Assembly (NCBI RefSeq): GCF_041053055.1
Contig: NZ_CP163443.1
Span: 4,881,001-4,945,000, forward strand
Reading direction: 5' to 3'
From: Streptomyces sp. R41
Lineage (GTDB): Bacteria > Actinomycetota > Actinomycetes > Streptomycetales > Streptomycetaceae
DNA: 64,000 nt
Shown here: piece by piece, positions 45,422-51,765 of the stretch
Position numbering within the stretch: the stretch's first letter is position 1
Layout of the letters: every line of letters begins with the position of its first letter
Notes under the pieces: model-generated
What the model was told of the DNA's origin: nothing
Database searches by the model: none
What the model saw: the letters and a program-made list of their open reading frames with translations, nothing else
Program-made: the position numbers and the translations under genes

Positions 45422-46168
45422 TCAGCCGAGTCGGGGCAGACCCAACTGGCCCACGGGAGGCGCCGCGACCTGTCCGAGGCCGAGACCGGGGACCTGCGGT
45501 GGACCGGCCGGCGCGATCAGCGGGTTGATGAGCGGGTTCACCGACGGGTTCACCTGCGGGTTCACCTGCGGTGCGACACGCGGCGCGGGCTCCGGGTTGA
45601 ACATCTGGGGTACGGCGACCTGCGGGGCGACCTGCGGAGTGACCTGCGGCGCCGTCTGCGGGGCGACCTGCGGCACGACCTGCGCCGGCTGCTGCTGAGG
45701 GGCGGCCTGCTGCGGTACATACGGCGAGCCGGAGGCCTGCGCGGCGCCCCCCGACGAGGCCCAGGCGGAGGCCTGACCACTCTGCTGCGGGGCATACGCC
45801 GGGGCCGCGTACTGAGGCGCCGGCTGGGAGTAGGGCTGCGGAGCGGAGACCTGTGCGGTGCCCGTCGAACGGGACGCTGCCGTGGCCTGCGGACCACTCT
45901 GCTGGGGGGCCTGGTACTGGGGAGCAGGCGCGGGGGGTGCGTACTGGGGGGCCTGGTACTGGGGAGCAGGCGCGGGGGGTGCGTACTGGGGGGCCTGGTA
46001 CTGAGGAGCAGGCGCGGGGGGTGCGTACTGGGGCGCCGGATACTCGGGAGCGGGCACCGGAGCACCGCTGTACCCGACGGGAGCGTCGGCATAGCTGACG
46101 CCGGCGCCGATGGCGGACAGACCGCCGGCCGCTGCTACGACGAGCGCGGCCTTGTGAAGCTTTCGCAT
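45422..46168 (-). CDS. secreted Pro/Ala/Gln-rich repetitive protein
   Basis: A 248-residue precursor with signal MRKLHKAALVVAAAGGLSAIGAGVSYAD. The mature chain is low-complexity: three exact 14-residue repeats (QYAPPAPAPQYQAP, from 42-bp DNA repeats at 45904-46035), then VAPQ/VNPQ repeats and a Gly/Leu-rich end. No cysteine is present. Such chains are typical of extended wall or surface spacers. The leader before the ATG (AAGGGCCGAGGGTTCC) is nearly identical to that of the gene at 46705, which also has NPQ/SPQ repeats, so the two are related (family B) although in opposite orientation. Confidence 0.8.
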   Translation of the reverse strand: MRKLHKAALVVAAAGGLSAIGAGVSYADAPVGYSGAPVPAPEYPAPQYAPPAPAPQYQAPQYAPPAPAPQYQAPQYAPPAPAPQYQAPQQSGPQATAASRSTGTAQVSAPQPYSQPAPQYAAPAYAPQQSGQASAWASSGGAAQASGSPYVPQQAAPQQQPAQVVPQVAPQTAPQVTPQVAPQVAVPQMFNPEPAPRVAPQVNPQVNPSVNPLINPLIAPAGPPQVPGLGLGQVAAPPVGQLGLPRLG

Positions 46169-46704
46169 GGAACCCTCGGCCCTTCAATACCTGTACAGGG
46201 AAATCCGTTGTATTCAGTGCAGTCTTGCGTGCGCTCAGTCTGATATTCGTACTGCGCCCCAACAGGGGTAATCCTGGGCTGTCGTGTGGACTTCACGCCG
46301 GAGCCGACAGCGGATCCCGTTGCCCCTCTCTCCGATTCACGATCGCTGCCCTTTCCCAGTTGGCAACGACATTCCCTCCGATCCGGTCACGGCATCCAAA
46401 ATTCCGTCACCCATCTGCCATCGATCGGATTACCGGCCCGTCGCGCCGCAGGTGAGTGAGCACTTGACGACCCGTCAAGAACGAGTGCGCGCCCCACACT
46501 CCTTCGTTGACGATTCACACCCTCTGGCAATTGGGTGACCACGCCCCGGCTCCCGTGACTGGACCCGTACTCATCTCGTTCCCCACTGAGCCAGAACGAT
46601 GGTCCATCGCAGCCGTACAGGGCAGCAAAAACAGCAACAGCCGCACTGGCTCATCAGCATTCCAGTACGTTCCATGCACAGGTCAATGAAGGGCCGAGGG
46701 TTCC
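46169..46704. promoter_or_regulatory. divergent promoter region of the two family-B genes
   Basis: 536 bp without a credible gene and AT-richer than its surroundings. Both ends carry the family-B leader (CAGG-x-CAATGAAGG-x-CCGAGGGTTCC before the ATG at 46705; CAGGTATTGAAGGGCCGAGGG before 46168). Confidence 0.5.
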
Positions 46705-47178
46705 ATGCGCAAGCTTCAGCAGGTCGCGCTCATCGTCGCAGCAGCCGGCGGTCTGTCCGCCGGCGGCGCCGGCCCCAGCGTCGCCGCCGCTCCCGTTGCG
46801 TACAACGGTGCCGTTCCGCCCCCCGTTGCACAGCCGGACGTCCAGGCCGCCTCGTCGACCACCTCGCAGGCCACCGCGCGCCCTTACGGCTCGCCGGCCG
46901 CGCCGCAGCAGGCGGCCCCGCAGCAGCCCGCTGAGGTCAGCCCGCAGGTCAACCCACAGCTGAACCCGCAGCTCAGCCCGCAGATCTCCCCGCAGACGGC
47001 TCCGGCGCAGGCCGCCCCGCCGAACCAGAACAACCTCTTCCATCCGGACCAGGAGTGCAGCCCGCAGTCCCTGCTCAACGCGAATCTCCCGGTCGCCCTG
47101 CTCGCCGCCGCCGAGACCCGGGGCATCAACTGCACCCAGGCCAACAGCCAGGCGAACGCCGTCGCCCACGCCCGCTAG
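46705..47178 (+). CDS. small secreted protein, family B
   Basis: A 157-residue precursor. MRKLQQVALIVAAAGGLSAGGAGPSVAA is the signal peptide. The middle is Pro/Gln/Asn-rich with VNPQLNPQLSPQISPQ repeats. The C-terminal 50 residues form a compact module, HPDQECSPQSLLNANLPVALLAAAETRGINCTQANSQANAV, with two cysteines. The same module occurs almost alone in the protein at 50737. The ATG at 46705 is supported by the conserved leader; an ATG 19 nt earlier is out of frame. Function unknown. Confidence 0.82.
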   Translation: MRKLQQVALIVAAAGGLSAGGAGPSVAAAPVAYNGAVPPPVAQPDVQAASSTTSQATARPYGSPAAPQQAAPQQPAEVSPQVNPQLNPQLSPQISPQTAPAQAAPPNQNNLFHPDQECSPQSLLNANLPVALLAAAETRGINCTQANSQANAVAHAR

Positions 47179-47352
47179 GCCGCCGGACGGCCGGACATCG
47201 ACGCCCAGCACGGGCCCTTCGAGGATCGCCCCCCGAAGGGCCCGCTCGTATGCGCTGCGGCTTCCGGGTGCTCCCGCCAAGAGATCATGAAATCGGCGCG
47301 TCGCTGTCCGATTTGGGATATTTCGTATTAATCTCCCGTAACTGTACGAAGT

Positions 47353-47369
47353 CGATCTGTCATAGATCG
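47353..47369. promoter_or_regulatory. family-A palindrome, copy 2
   Basis: CGATCTG-TCA-TAGATCG, one mismatch in the right arm, 27 nt before the ATG at 47397. Confidence 0.7.
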
Positions 47370-47396
47370 CATCCACTTCACTCCACCGGAGATGAC

Positions 47397-47696
47397 ATGC
47401 ACAAGCTTCGCAAGGCTGCCGTCCTGGTCGCTGCCCTCAGCAGCGTCGGACTCCTGGGTGCTGGCACCGCCCACGCCGACCAGGGCGGCGGCTATGGCAA
47501 GGGCGGCGGCAAGGACAAGGGCGACAGCTACAACGTCCTGCAGAGCTCCAACTGCAAGTCGCACGACCTGAACCTCAACCTCCTCGGCAACGTCGGGCTC
47601 CTCACCGGCCTGATCGGGATCGGCGACGAGGGCAACGCGGGCGCACAGGACACCCACGTCGGCTCGAGCCAGGGCTGCAACAACAGCGCCTGGTAG
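47397..47696 (+). CDS. small secreted protein, family A, member 2
   Basis: A 99-residue precursor with signal MHKLRKAAVLVAALSSVGLLGAGTAHAD, a Gly/Lys-rich spacer (QGGGYGKGGGKDKGD), then the family domain SYNVLQSSNCKSHDLNLNLLGNVGLLTGLIGIGDEGNAGAQDTHVGSSQGCNNSAW. It is about 80% identical to member 3 at 48004, and the identity extends some 60 bp upstream of the ATG, so the pair arose by tandem duplication including the control region. CACCGGAG before the ATG is the Shine-Dalgarno. A GC hairpin (about 47756-47771) follows. Confidence 0.87.
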   Translation: MHKLRKAAVLVAALSSVGLLGAGTAHADQGGGYGKGGGKDKGDSYNVLQSSNCKSHDLNLNLLGNVGLLTGLIGIGDEGNAGAQDTHVGSSQGCNNSAW

Positions 47697-47960
47697 GCAC
47701 GTGACGGTCGCATAGGCGACCAAGAGCGGGAAACAGGTCCCGGCACCGAGTCCCAGGCCCGGCGCCGGGCCCCTTTTGTGTCGAAGCGGCCATCCGATCG
47801 GTGTCGTCGGCGAGCCGACGGAGCCAGGTGCCGACGTCGCGATTCACTCGCGGATTGGGGTATGTCCCGCTATCGACCAAGGCGGGAAGGATGCCCGAAT
47901 TCGGCGCGCCGCCCGATGTTTTGGGGATATTTCGTATTAGCCTCCATAACTGAACGAAGT

Positions 47961-47977
47961 CGATCTGTCGCAGATCG
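47961..47977. promoter_or_regulatory. family-A palindrome, copy 3
   Basis: CGATCTG-TCG-CAGATCG, perfect, 26 nt before the ATG at 48004. The upstream GGATATTTCGTATTA is shared with the 47397 gene. Confidence 0.75.
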
Positions 47978-48003
47978 CATCCTTTTCACTCACCGGAGAT
48001 GAC

Positions 48004-48303
48004 ATGCACAAGCTTCGCAAGGCTGCCGTCCTGGTCGCTGCCCTCGGCAGCGTCGGACTCCTGAGCGCCGGCGCTGCCCACGCCGATCAGGGCGGCTGGG
48101 GTTCGGGCGAAGACGGCAAGAAGAGCTACAACGTCCTGCAGAGCAGCACCTGCAAGTCGCACGACACCAACCTCAACATCCTCGGCAGCGTCGGGCTGCT
48201 CACCGGCCTGCTCGGGGTCAACGACGAGGGCAACCCGGGCGCACAGCAGACCTCCCTGGGCTCGAGCCAGGGCTGCGACAACAGCGCTTTCGGCAAGAAG
48301 TAG
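48004..48303 (+). CDS. small secreted protein, family A, member 3
   Basis: A 99-residue precursor, MHKLRKAAVLVAALGSVGLLSAGAAHAD plus a short Gly/Ser spacer, then SYNVLQSSTCKSHDTNLNILGSVGLLTGLLGVNDEGNPGAQQTSLGSSQGCDNSAFGKK. The two family cysteines are kept. It differs from member 2 mainly in the spacer and in three extra C-terminal residues. A 16-bp terminator follows at 48315. Confidence 0.87.
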   Translation: MHKLRKAAVLVAALGSVGLLSAGAAHADQGGWGSGEDGKKSYNVLQSSTCKSHDTNLNILGSVGLLTGLLGVNDEGNPGAQQTSLGSSQGCDNSAFGKK

Positions 48304-48314
48304 GTCACAACATT

Positions 48315-48349
48315 CCTCGGTGCCCCGGCCACAGGCCGGGGCACCGAGG
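48315..48349. terminator. terminator of family-A member 3
   Basis: CCTCGGTGCCCCGGCC (48315-48330) pairs perfectly with 48334-48349 around ACA. Confidence 0.8.
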
Positions 48350-48439
48350 CGTTTGTGTCGCCGGAAAGCCCTGTCGAAACCGTCGAGGTAACCGGATAGT
48401 TCCGTCAGGCCACGGTCGACCGATGCCGTAGAAAGACGA

Positions 48440-48473
48440 AATGCCGGATCGGGAGCGATCCCGGTCCGGCATT
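48440..48473. terminator. terminator of the family-C gene at 48487
   Basis: AATGCCGGATCGGGA (48440-48454) pairs, with one G-U, with TCCCGGTCCGGCATT (48459-48473) on the downstream side of the minus-strand gene. Confidence 0.75.
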
Positions 48474-48486
48474 CGCCGATCGCGCC

Positions 48487-48834
48487 TCAGAAATCGAAGT
48501 GAGGCCGCTTGAAGCCCTTGGGCAGTTGCGCCTTGTTGGAGCAGTTCACAACCGGCCCGACCTTCGTGGACCCCGTATTCAGCAGGTCGTTGTCGGGCCC
48601 CACCAAGCGCGGCCGGTCGGTCGTCTCGCAGTCTTGCATCTGCTTGACGACGATCCTGCCGTCCTCGTCGATGTGGACGGTCTCGCTCTTGCGAATGCAG
48701 GTGGTTTCACCCAGGGCGGAGCTCTTGCAATCGCCCGGGGGTTCATCGGCGTACGCCTGCGCGGCGCCGACGTAGATCACGGCGAGACTTCCCAGAAGCC
48801 CCGAGACGGTTGCGATCTTCTGCCGACTGAACAT
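48487..48834 (-). CDS. small secreted protein, family C, member 1
   Basis: A 115-residue precursor. MFSRQKIATVSGLLGSLAVIYVGAAQAYAD is the signal peptide. The mature domain has four cysteines (DCKSSALGETTCIRKSETV, KQMQDCETTDRP, VNCSN) and the motif LLNTGSTKVGPVVNCSNKAQ. The paralogue at 49957 shares the signal, the VV(R/K)Q-x-Q-x-C segment and N-x-GSTK-(V/I)-GP-x-V-x-CS. ATG 48834 is chosen over an upstream in-frame GTG that would fuse it to the family-A remnant. Function not known. Confidence 0.8.
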   Translation of the reverse strand: MFSRQKIATVSGLLGSLAVIYVGAAQAYADEPPGDCKSSALGETTCIRKSETVHIDEDGRIVVKQMQDCETTDRPRLVGPDNDLLNTGSTKVGPVVNCSNKAQLPKGFKRPHFDF

Positions 48835-48954
48835 GTGCTGCGTTCCTTTGCAATCGAGCCCGGGCGCCTGTGCCGTTGACCGGCGGGCGCCCGAGCCTTG
48901 GAGAAGGTCGAAATATGGGACCCTGCGCCTGGATGCCTTTGCGGCGATTCCGGC

Positions 48955-49116
48955 GACAGCATTGATGCAGCCCGGACGCGCACCCTGGTGGGTCTGCTGC
49001 GCGTCCGGGCTGCCTCTGCCGTTGGGGGTGTCACTCAGCACACCGTTGAACAGCCCGAGCTGATCGAGCACATGGATGTTCAGATCGTGCGATGTGCATA
49101 CGGTGCATGTGGTGTT
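48955..49116 (-). pseudogene. family-A remnant without signal peptide
   Basis: The minus strand encodes CTSHDLNIHVLDQLGLFNGVLSD, then GSPDAQQTHQGARPGCINAV, clearly the mature family-A domain with both cysteines. Upstream in the same frame there is a stop (TAG) and no start or signal peptide; downstream the normal stop after the last cysteine is lost and the frame runs on toward the family-C gene. The missing signal may correspond to the 51-residue ORF at 49160-49315, immediately upstream in another frame. Confidence 0.65.
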
Positions 49117-49159
49117 CTGGCCAGGGCTCGGACTGCGGTGCGGCTACCTGAGCAACGGC

Positions 49160-49315
49160 CTATGGGGCCCACGTGGCCTCGGCGTTGGCCTGCGAGGAAG
49201 CCACCGCGGTGACCTGCGGACCATCGAAGCCGTCGGCGAGGCTGACGCCGACGCCGAGGGTGGACAGCCCCGCGACCGTTACGACCACGACCGCAGCGCA
49301 CCGAAACATGCGCAT
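49160..49315 (-). CDS. 51-residue secreted peptide or truncated gene
   Basis: ATG 49315 to TAG 49160 encodes MRMFRCAAVVVVTVAGLSTLGVGVSLAD, a signal peptide, then a short mature part DGFDGPQVTAVASSQANAEATWAP. The mature part matches the start of the neighbour at 49334-49636 (ITAVANSQANAVATWGG), so it is a duplicated copy that stops where that protein's repeats would begin. It could be a real secreted 23-residue peptide or a truncated pseudogene. Confidence 0.55.
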   Translation of the reverse strand: MRMFRCAAVVVVTVAGLSTLGVGVSLADGFDGPQVTAVASSQANAEATWAP

Positions 49316-49333
49316 CGGGCCCTCGGCGCTTTT

Positions 49334-49636
49334 TTACTTGTCGTAGTCGTCCGGGGAGTGCTGGCTGTAACCCTCCTCGGGCGCGGACTCCTTGGGAGCC
49401 TCGGGCGCGGAGTACTTGGGAGCCTCCGGCGCGGAGTACTTGGGAGCCTCCGGCGCGGAGTACGGCTGGGCGTAGTAGCCGCCCCACGTGGCCACGGCGT
49501 TGGCCTGCGAGTTGGCCACCGCGGTGATCTGCGGAGGAGCGTCTTCGTAACCGTCGGCGAAGCTGACGCCGATGCCGAGGGTGGACAGCCCCGCGACCGC
49601 TGCGGCTACGACCGCAGCGCGCTGAAACTTACGCAT
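49334..49636 (-). CDS. secreted repetitive Ser/Pro/Glu/Lys protein
   Basis: A 100-residue precursor with signal MRKFQRAAVVAAAVAGLSTLGIGVSFAD. The mature part is ITAVANSQANAVATWGG, then tandem octapeptides (YSAPEAPK, from 24-bp DNA repeats at about 49377-49455), and an acidic end (EEGYSQHSPDDYDK). No cysteine is present. The NSQANAVA segment is also in the family-B module at 46705 (NSQANAVAHAR), which links the two groups. Probably a wall-associated spacer; function unknown. Confidence 0.8.
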   Translation of the reverse strand: MRKFQRAAVVAAAVAGLSTLGIGVSFADGYEDAPPQITAVANSQANAVATWGGYYAQPYSAPEAPKYSAPEAPKYSAPEAPKESAPEEGYSQHSPDDYDK

Positions 49637-49868
49637 GGTTTAACCCTTTCCCGGGCGTGATGCCCTGGCTTGACTACTTATTGTGAGCATATACACACAA
49701 TCTGTAGCAATTTGGGATCTTCGCCCTTCCATACGTCGTGTCGGCCCATGGCGAGGCACCCTTCCGTCCGCCTCGTCCCCCTGAAAGCAACGACGTTCCC
49801 CCGGGGCCGAGTCACGGGCAGCGAGGGGCGGTCACCCGTTTGCCCGTCGACGCGCTCGCGTGGACGCT

Positions 49869-49920
49869 CAAGCAGCGGATGGCCGGCCCAGGTCACCCTG
49901 GTCCGGCCATCCGCTGCTTG
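49869..49920. terminator. terminator of the family-C gene at 49957
   Basis: An 18-bp stem, CAAGCAGCGGATGGCCGG (49869-49886) with its complement at 49903-49920, on the downstream side of the minus-strand gene. Confidence 0.8.
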
Positions 49921-49956
49921 AAAGTGAGGAAGGTGTCGGAAGGTTCCGCCCCGGGC

Positions 49957-50337
49957 TCAGCCCAGCAGGCCAGGCAGCCCCAGACCGTTGTCACTCTTGT
50001 CACTCTTGTCACTCTTGTCACTGTTGTCGGGTGCCGACCCCGCCTTGGGGGAACAGGTCACTTCGGGCCCGATCTTCGTGCTCCCATTGTTCAGAACGGG
50101 GATGACGGGCAACGAGAAGGGCTTCGTCGGCACGCAGCCCTGTGCCTGGCGGACGACGAACCCGTCACCTTCGGACATGTCGCCGACGATCCGTTGGACG
50201 CAGGTGACGTTGCCCTCAGAGTCGAAAGTGCAGGTGCCCGGGCCTCCGGCGGCATACGCCTGGGTGGCGCCGGCACAGGTCACGGCGAGGCCGCAGAGAA
50301 GCCCCGAGACGGCCGCGATCTTCTTCCTACTGAACAT
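49957..50337 (-). CDS. small secreted protein, family C, member 2
   Basis: A 126-residue precursor. MFSRKKIAAVSGLLCGLAVTCAGATQAYAA is the signal. The mature domain has TCTFDSEGNVTCVQRIV, VVRQAQGCVP, and LNNGSTKIGPEVTCSP, parallel to the paralogue at 48487. It ends with an SDK tripeptide repeat made by 9-bp DNA repeats (GTCACTCTT on the plus strand, about 49988-50027) and GLGLPGLLG. Such a repeat tail is absent from member 1. Function unknown. Confidence 0.8.
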   Translation of the reverse strand: MFSRKKIAAVSGLLCGLAVTCAGATQAYAAGGPGTCTFDSEGNVTCVQRIVGDMSEGDGFVVRQAQGCVPTKPFSLPVIPVLNNGSTKIGPEVTCSPKAGSAPDNSDKSDKSDKSDNGLGLPGLLG

Positions 50338-50736
50338 GTGATGCTTTTCCTTTGTGAGAGGCGCCCGGGCGTCGTGCGCCGCGAACCGGCCGCGCCGGAC
50401 CCTGGGAATGTCGAGAGAGGCGGGCTCCGGCGTCCGACCCATGTCCGGAACGTTCGGGTCCGTTTCGCTTACGAAGTGAAGGGCTGACCTGCTGAAGGCG
50501 CTGTTGCCGCGGTCCACGCCCGAGCCGACCGGTGCGGCCTGGGCACCCGCCGGACCCTCGCTGCTGAGCGCTTTGCCGGCAACTGCTCATCGATGCGCCG
50601 GATTTCAGAGCCATCGCGAACGCATGCGGGTCACAGGAGCGGCCTCGAGCTCCGGGCGGCCGCACGTGAACGGGCCCCTTCGGGGGTGACCCCGAGGGGC
50701 TCGCGGAAAGCGTCGCGCACGATTACGCCGCAGACC

Positions 50737-50979
50737 TCAGCCGGTGAAGGCGTTGTTGAACTGGCCGCAGGTGGTGTCGAAGGTCTCGGAGAGGCCCAGC
50801 ACGCCGATCGGGATGTCGTTCTCGGCCACCGTCTGCGGACTGCACTCCTGGTAGGGGCGGTACTGCTCGTTCACCTTCGGCGCATCGTCGTGGGCGTAGG
50901 CGGTACCGGCGCCGGCACCGATAGCGGACAGACCGCCGGCCGCCACTGCTGCGATCATGGCCTGCTGAAACTTGCGCAT
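50737..50979 (-). CDS. small secreted protein, family B module only
   Basis: An 80-residue precursor: signal MRKFQQAMIAAVAAGGLSAIGAGAGTAYAH, then YRPYQECSPQTVAENDIPIGVLGLSETFDTTCGQFNNAF, the two-cysteine module seen at the C-terminus of the 46705 protein. The leader CAGGCAATGAAGGACCGAGGTTCC before the ATG is the family-B leader. An ATG six codons upstream is in frame, but it lies in the conserved leader, whose frame is not conserved among genes, so it is not the start. A hairpin at about 50673-50700 follows. Confidence 0.8.
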   Translation of the reverse strand: MRKFQQAMIAAVAAGGLSAIGAGAGTAYAHDDAPKVNEQYRPYQECSPQTVAENDIPIGVLGLSETFDTTCGQFNNAFTG

Positions 50980-50997
50980 GGAACCTCGGTCCTTCAT

Positions 50998-51765
50998 TGC
51001 CTGTATGTCGAGGCTGATTGCCTACTGTGACTGAACGAACACTAACAGTAGCGATCCGGGGTATTCCACACTGCTGGGTATCCCGTGTCCAAGCGGGGAC
51101 ATGGGCGCGTACGGGGTTCTCGAGGGCCGGTCGAACACACCATGGCGCACGCTCGGTCCGCGATGACGACTACTCAACCCGGCCTGGTGCAGGCTTACTT
51201 GGCGACGAAGTTCGACCTACCGGCCCCCTGGGTGCCAGAGGGCTCCCCTCGGGAGGATTCGAGCCTTCGGCCAAGTGAGAGGTCGCTTACTCGCGGTGTT
51301 TCATCCCAACTCGTCCGCGCCACGACCCCGTTCACCGAGCCATACCGGGCGTGGCGGGAGAGCGTGGTCTCGTGCGGGCCGCCAACGATGCAACGCTCGG
51401 CGCGTCCCCTCTCTCCCCTCCCCGGCGCAGGCTAAGTTCTACAGACCGCTCCTCGACGTGCGCCCCGAGTACCTCAACTCCGGGTTCGACGAGGTCCGCG
51501 AAGTACGGCTCCTTCTCGCGTACGAGAAGCAGGCCCTCGGCCTGACTCGAAGAACTCAGCGCCCTCAAGCGCGACCTGCTCGTGGGATGAAACGCCTGGG
51601 CTGACGCCACGGGATGCTCGGCGGACCGATTGGCTCACATCCGCCGATCACTCAATCCACTCAAAAGTGGGAACACAACATGTTCTGGGCGCCTCCGTTC
51701 GCGGTCGCGGCATTCCCTTGATCGGGTCCGCCCGAACCGGGCTCCAACTGCGAACGGAGACGCCC
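50998..51765. other. decayed intergenic DNA, no intact gene
   Basis: 768 bp with only fragments. About 51430-51545 (plus) has coding-like codon use (AKFYRPLLDVRPEYLN, then DEVREVRLLLAYEKQALGL), and about 51160-51235 reads GLVQAYLATKFDLPAPWVPEG. Neither has a start or recognisable family. Probably remains of mobile or regulatory genes. Confidence 0.4.

Noticed and set aside
45422..46168. Chaplin or rodlin identity for the small secreted proteins
   Set aside because: Chaplin-type hydrophobic repeat domains with the GNxxxNxxG pattern and rodlin sequences were not found; the families differ in motif and cysteine layout.
51230..51290. Possible tRNA fragment or attachment site (GGATTCGAGCC on the plus strand)
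   Set aside because: Only a T-arm-like string is present. No acceptor or anticodon arms can be folded, and it does not match the 3' end of tRNA-Thr.
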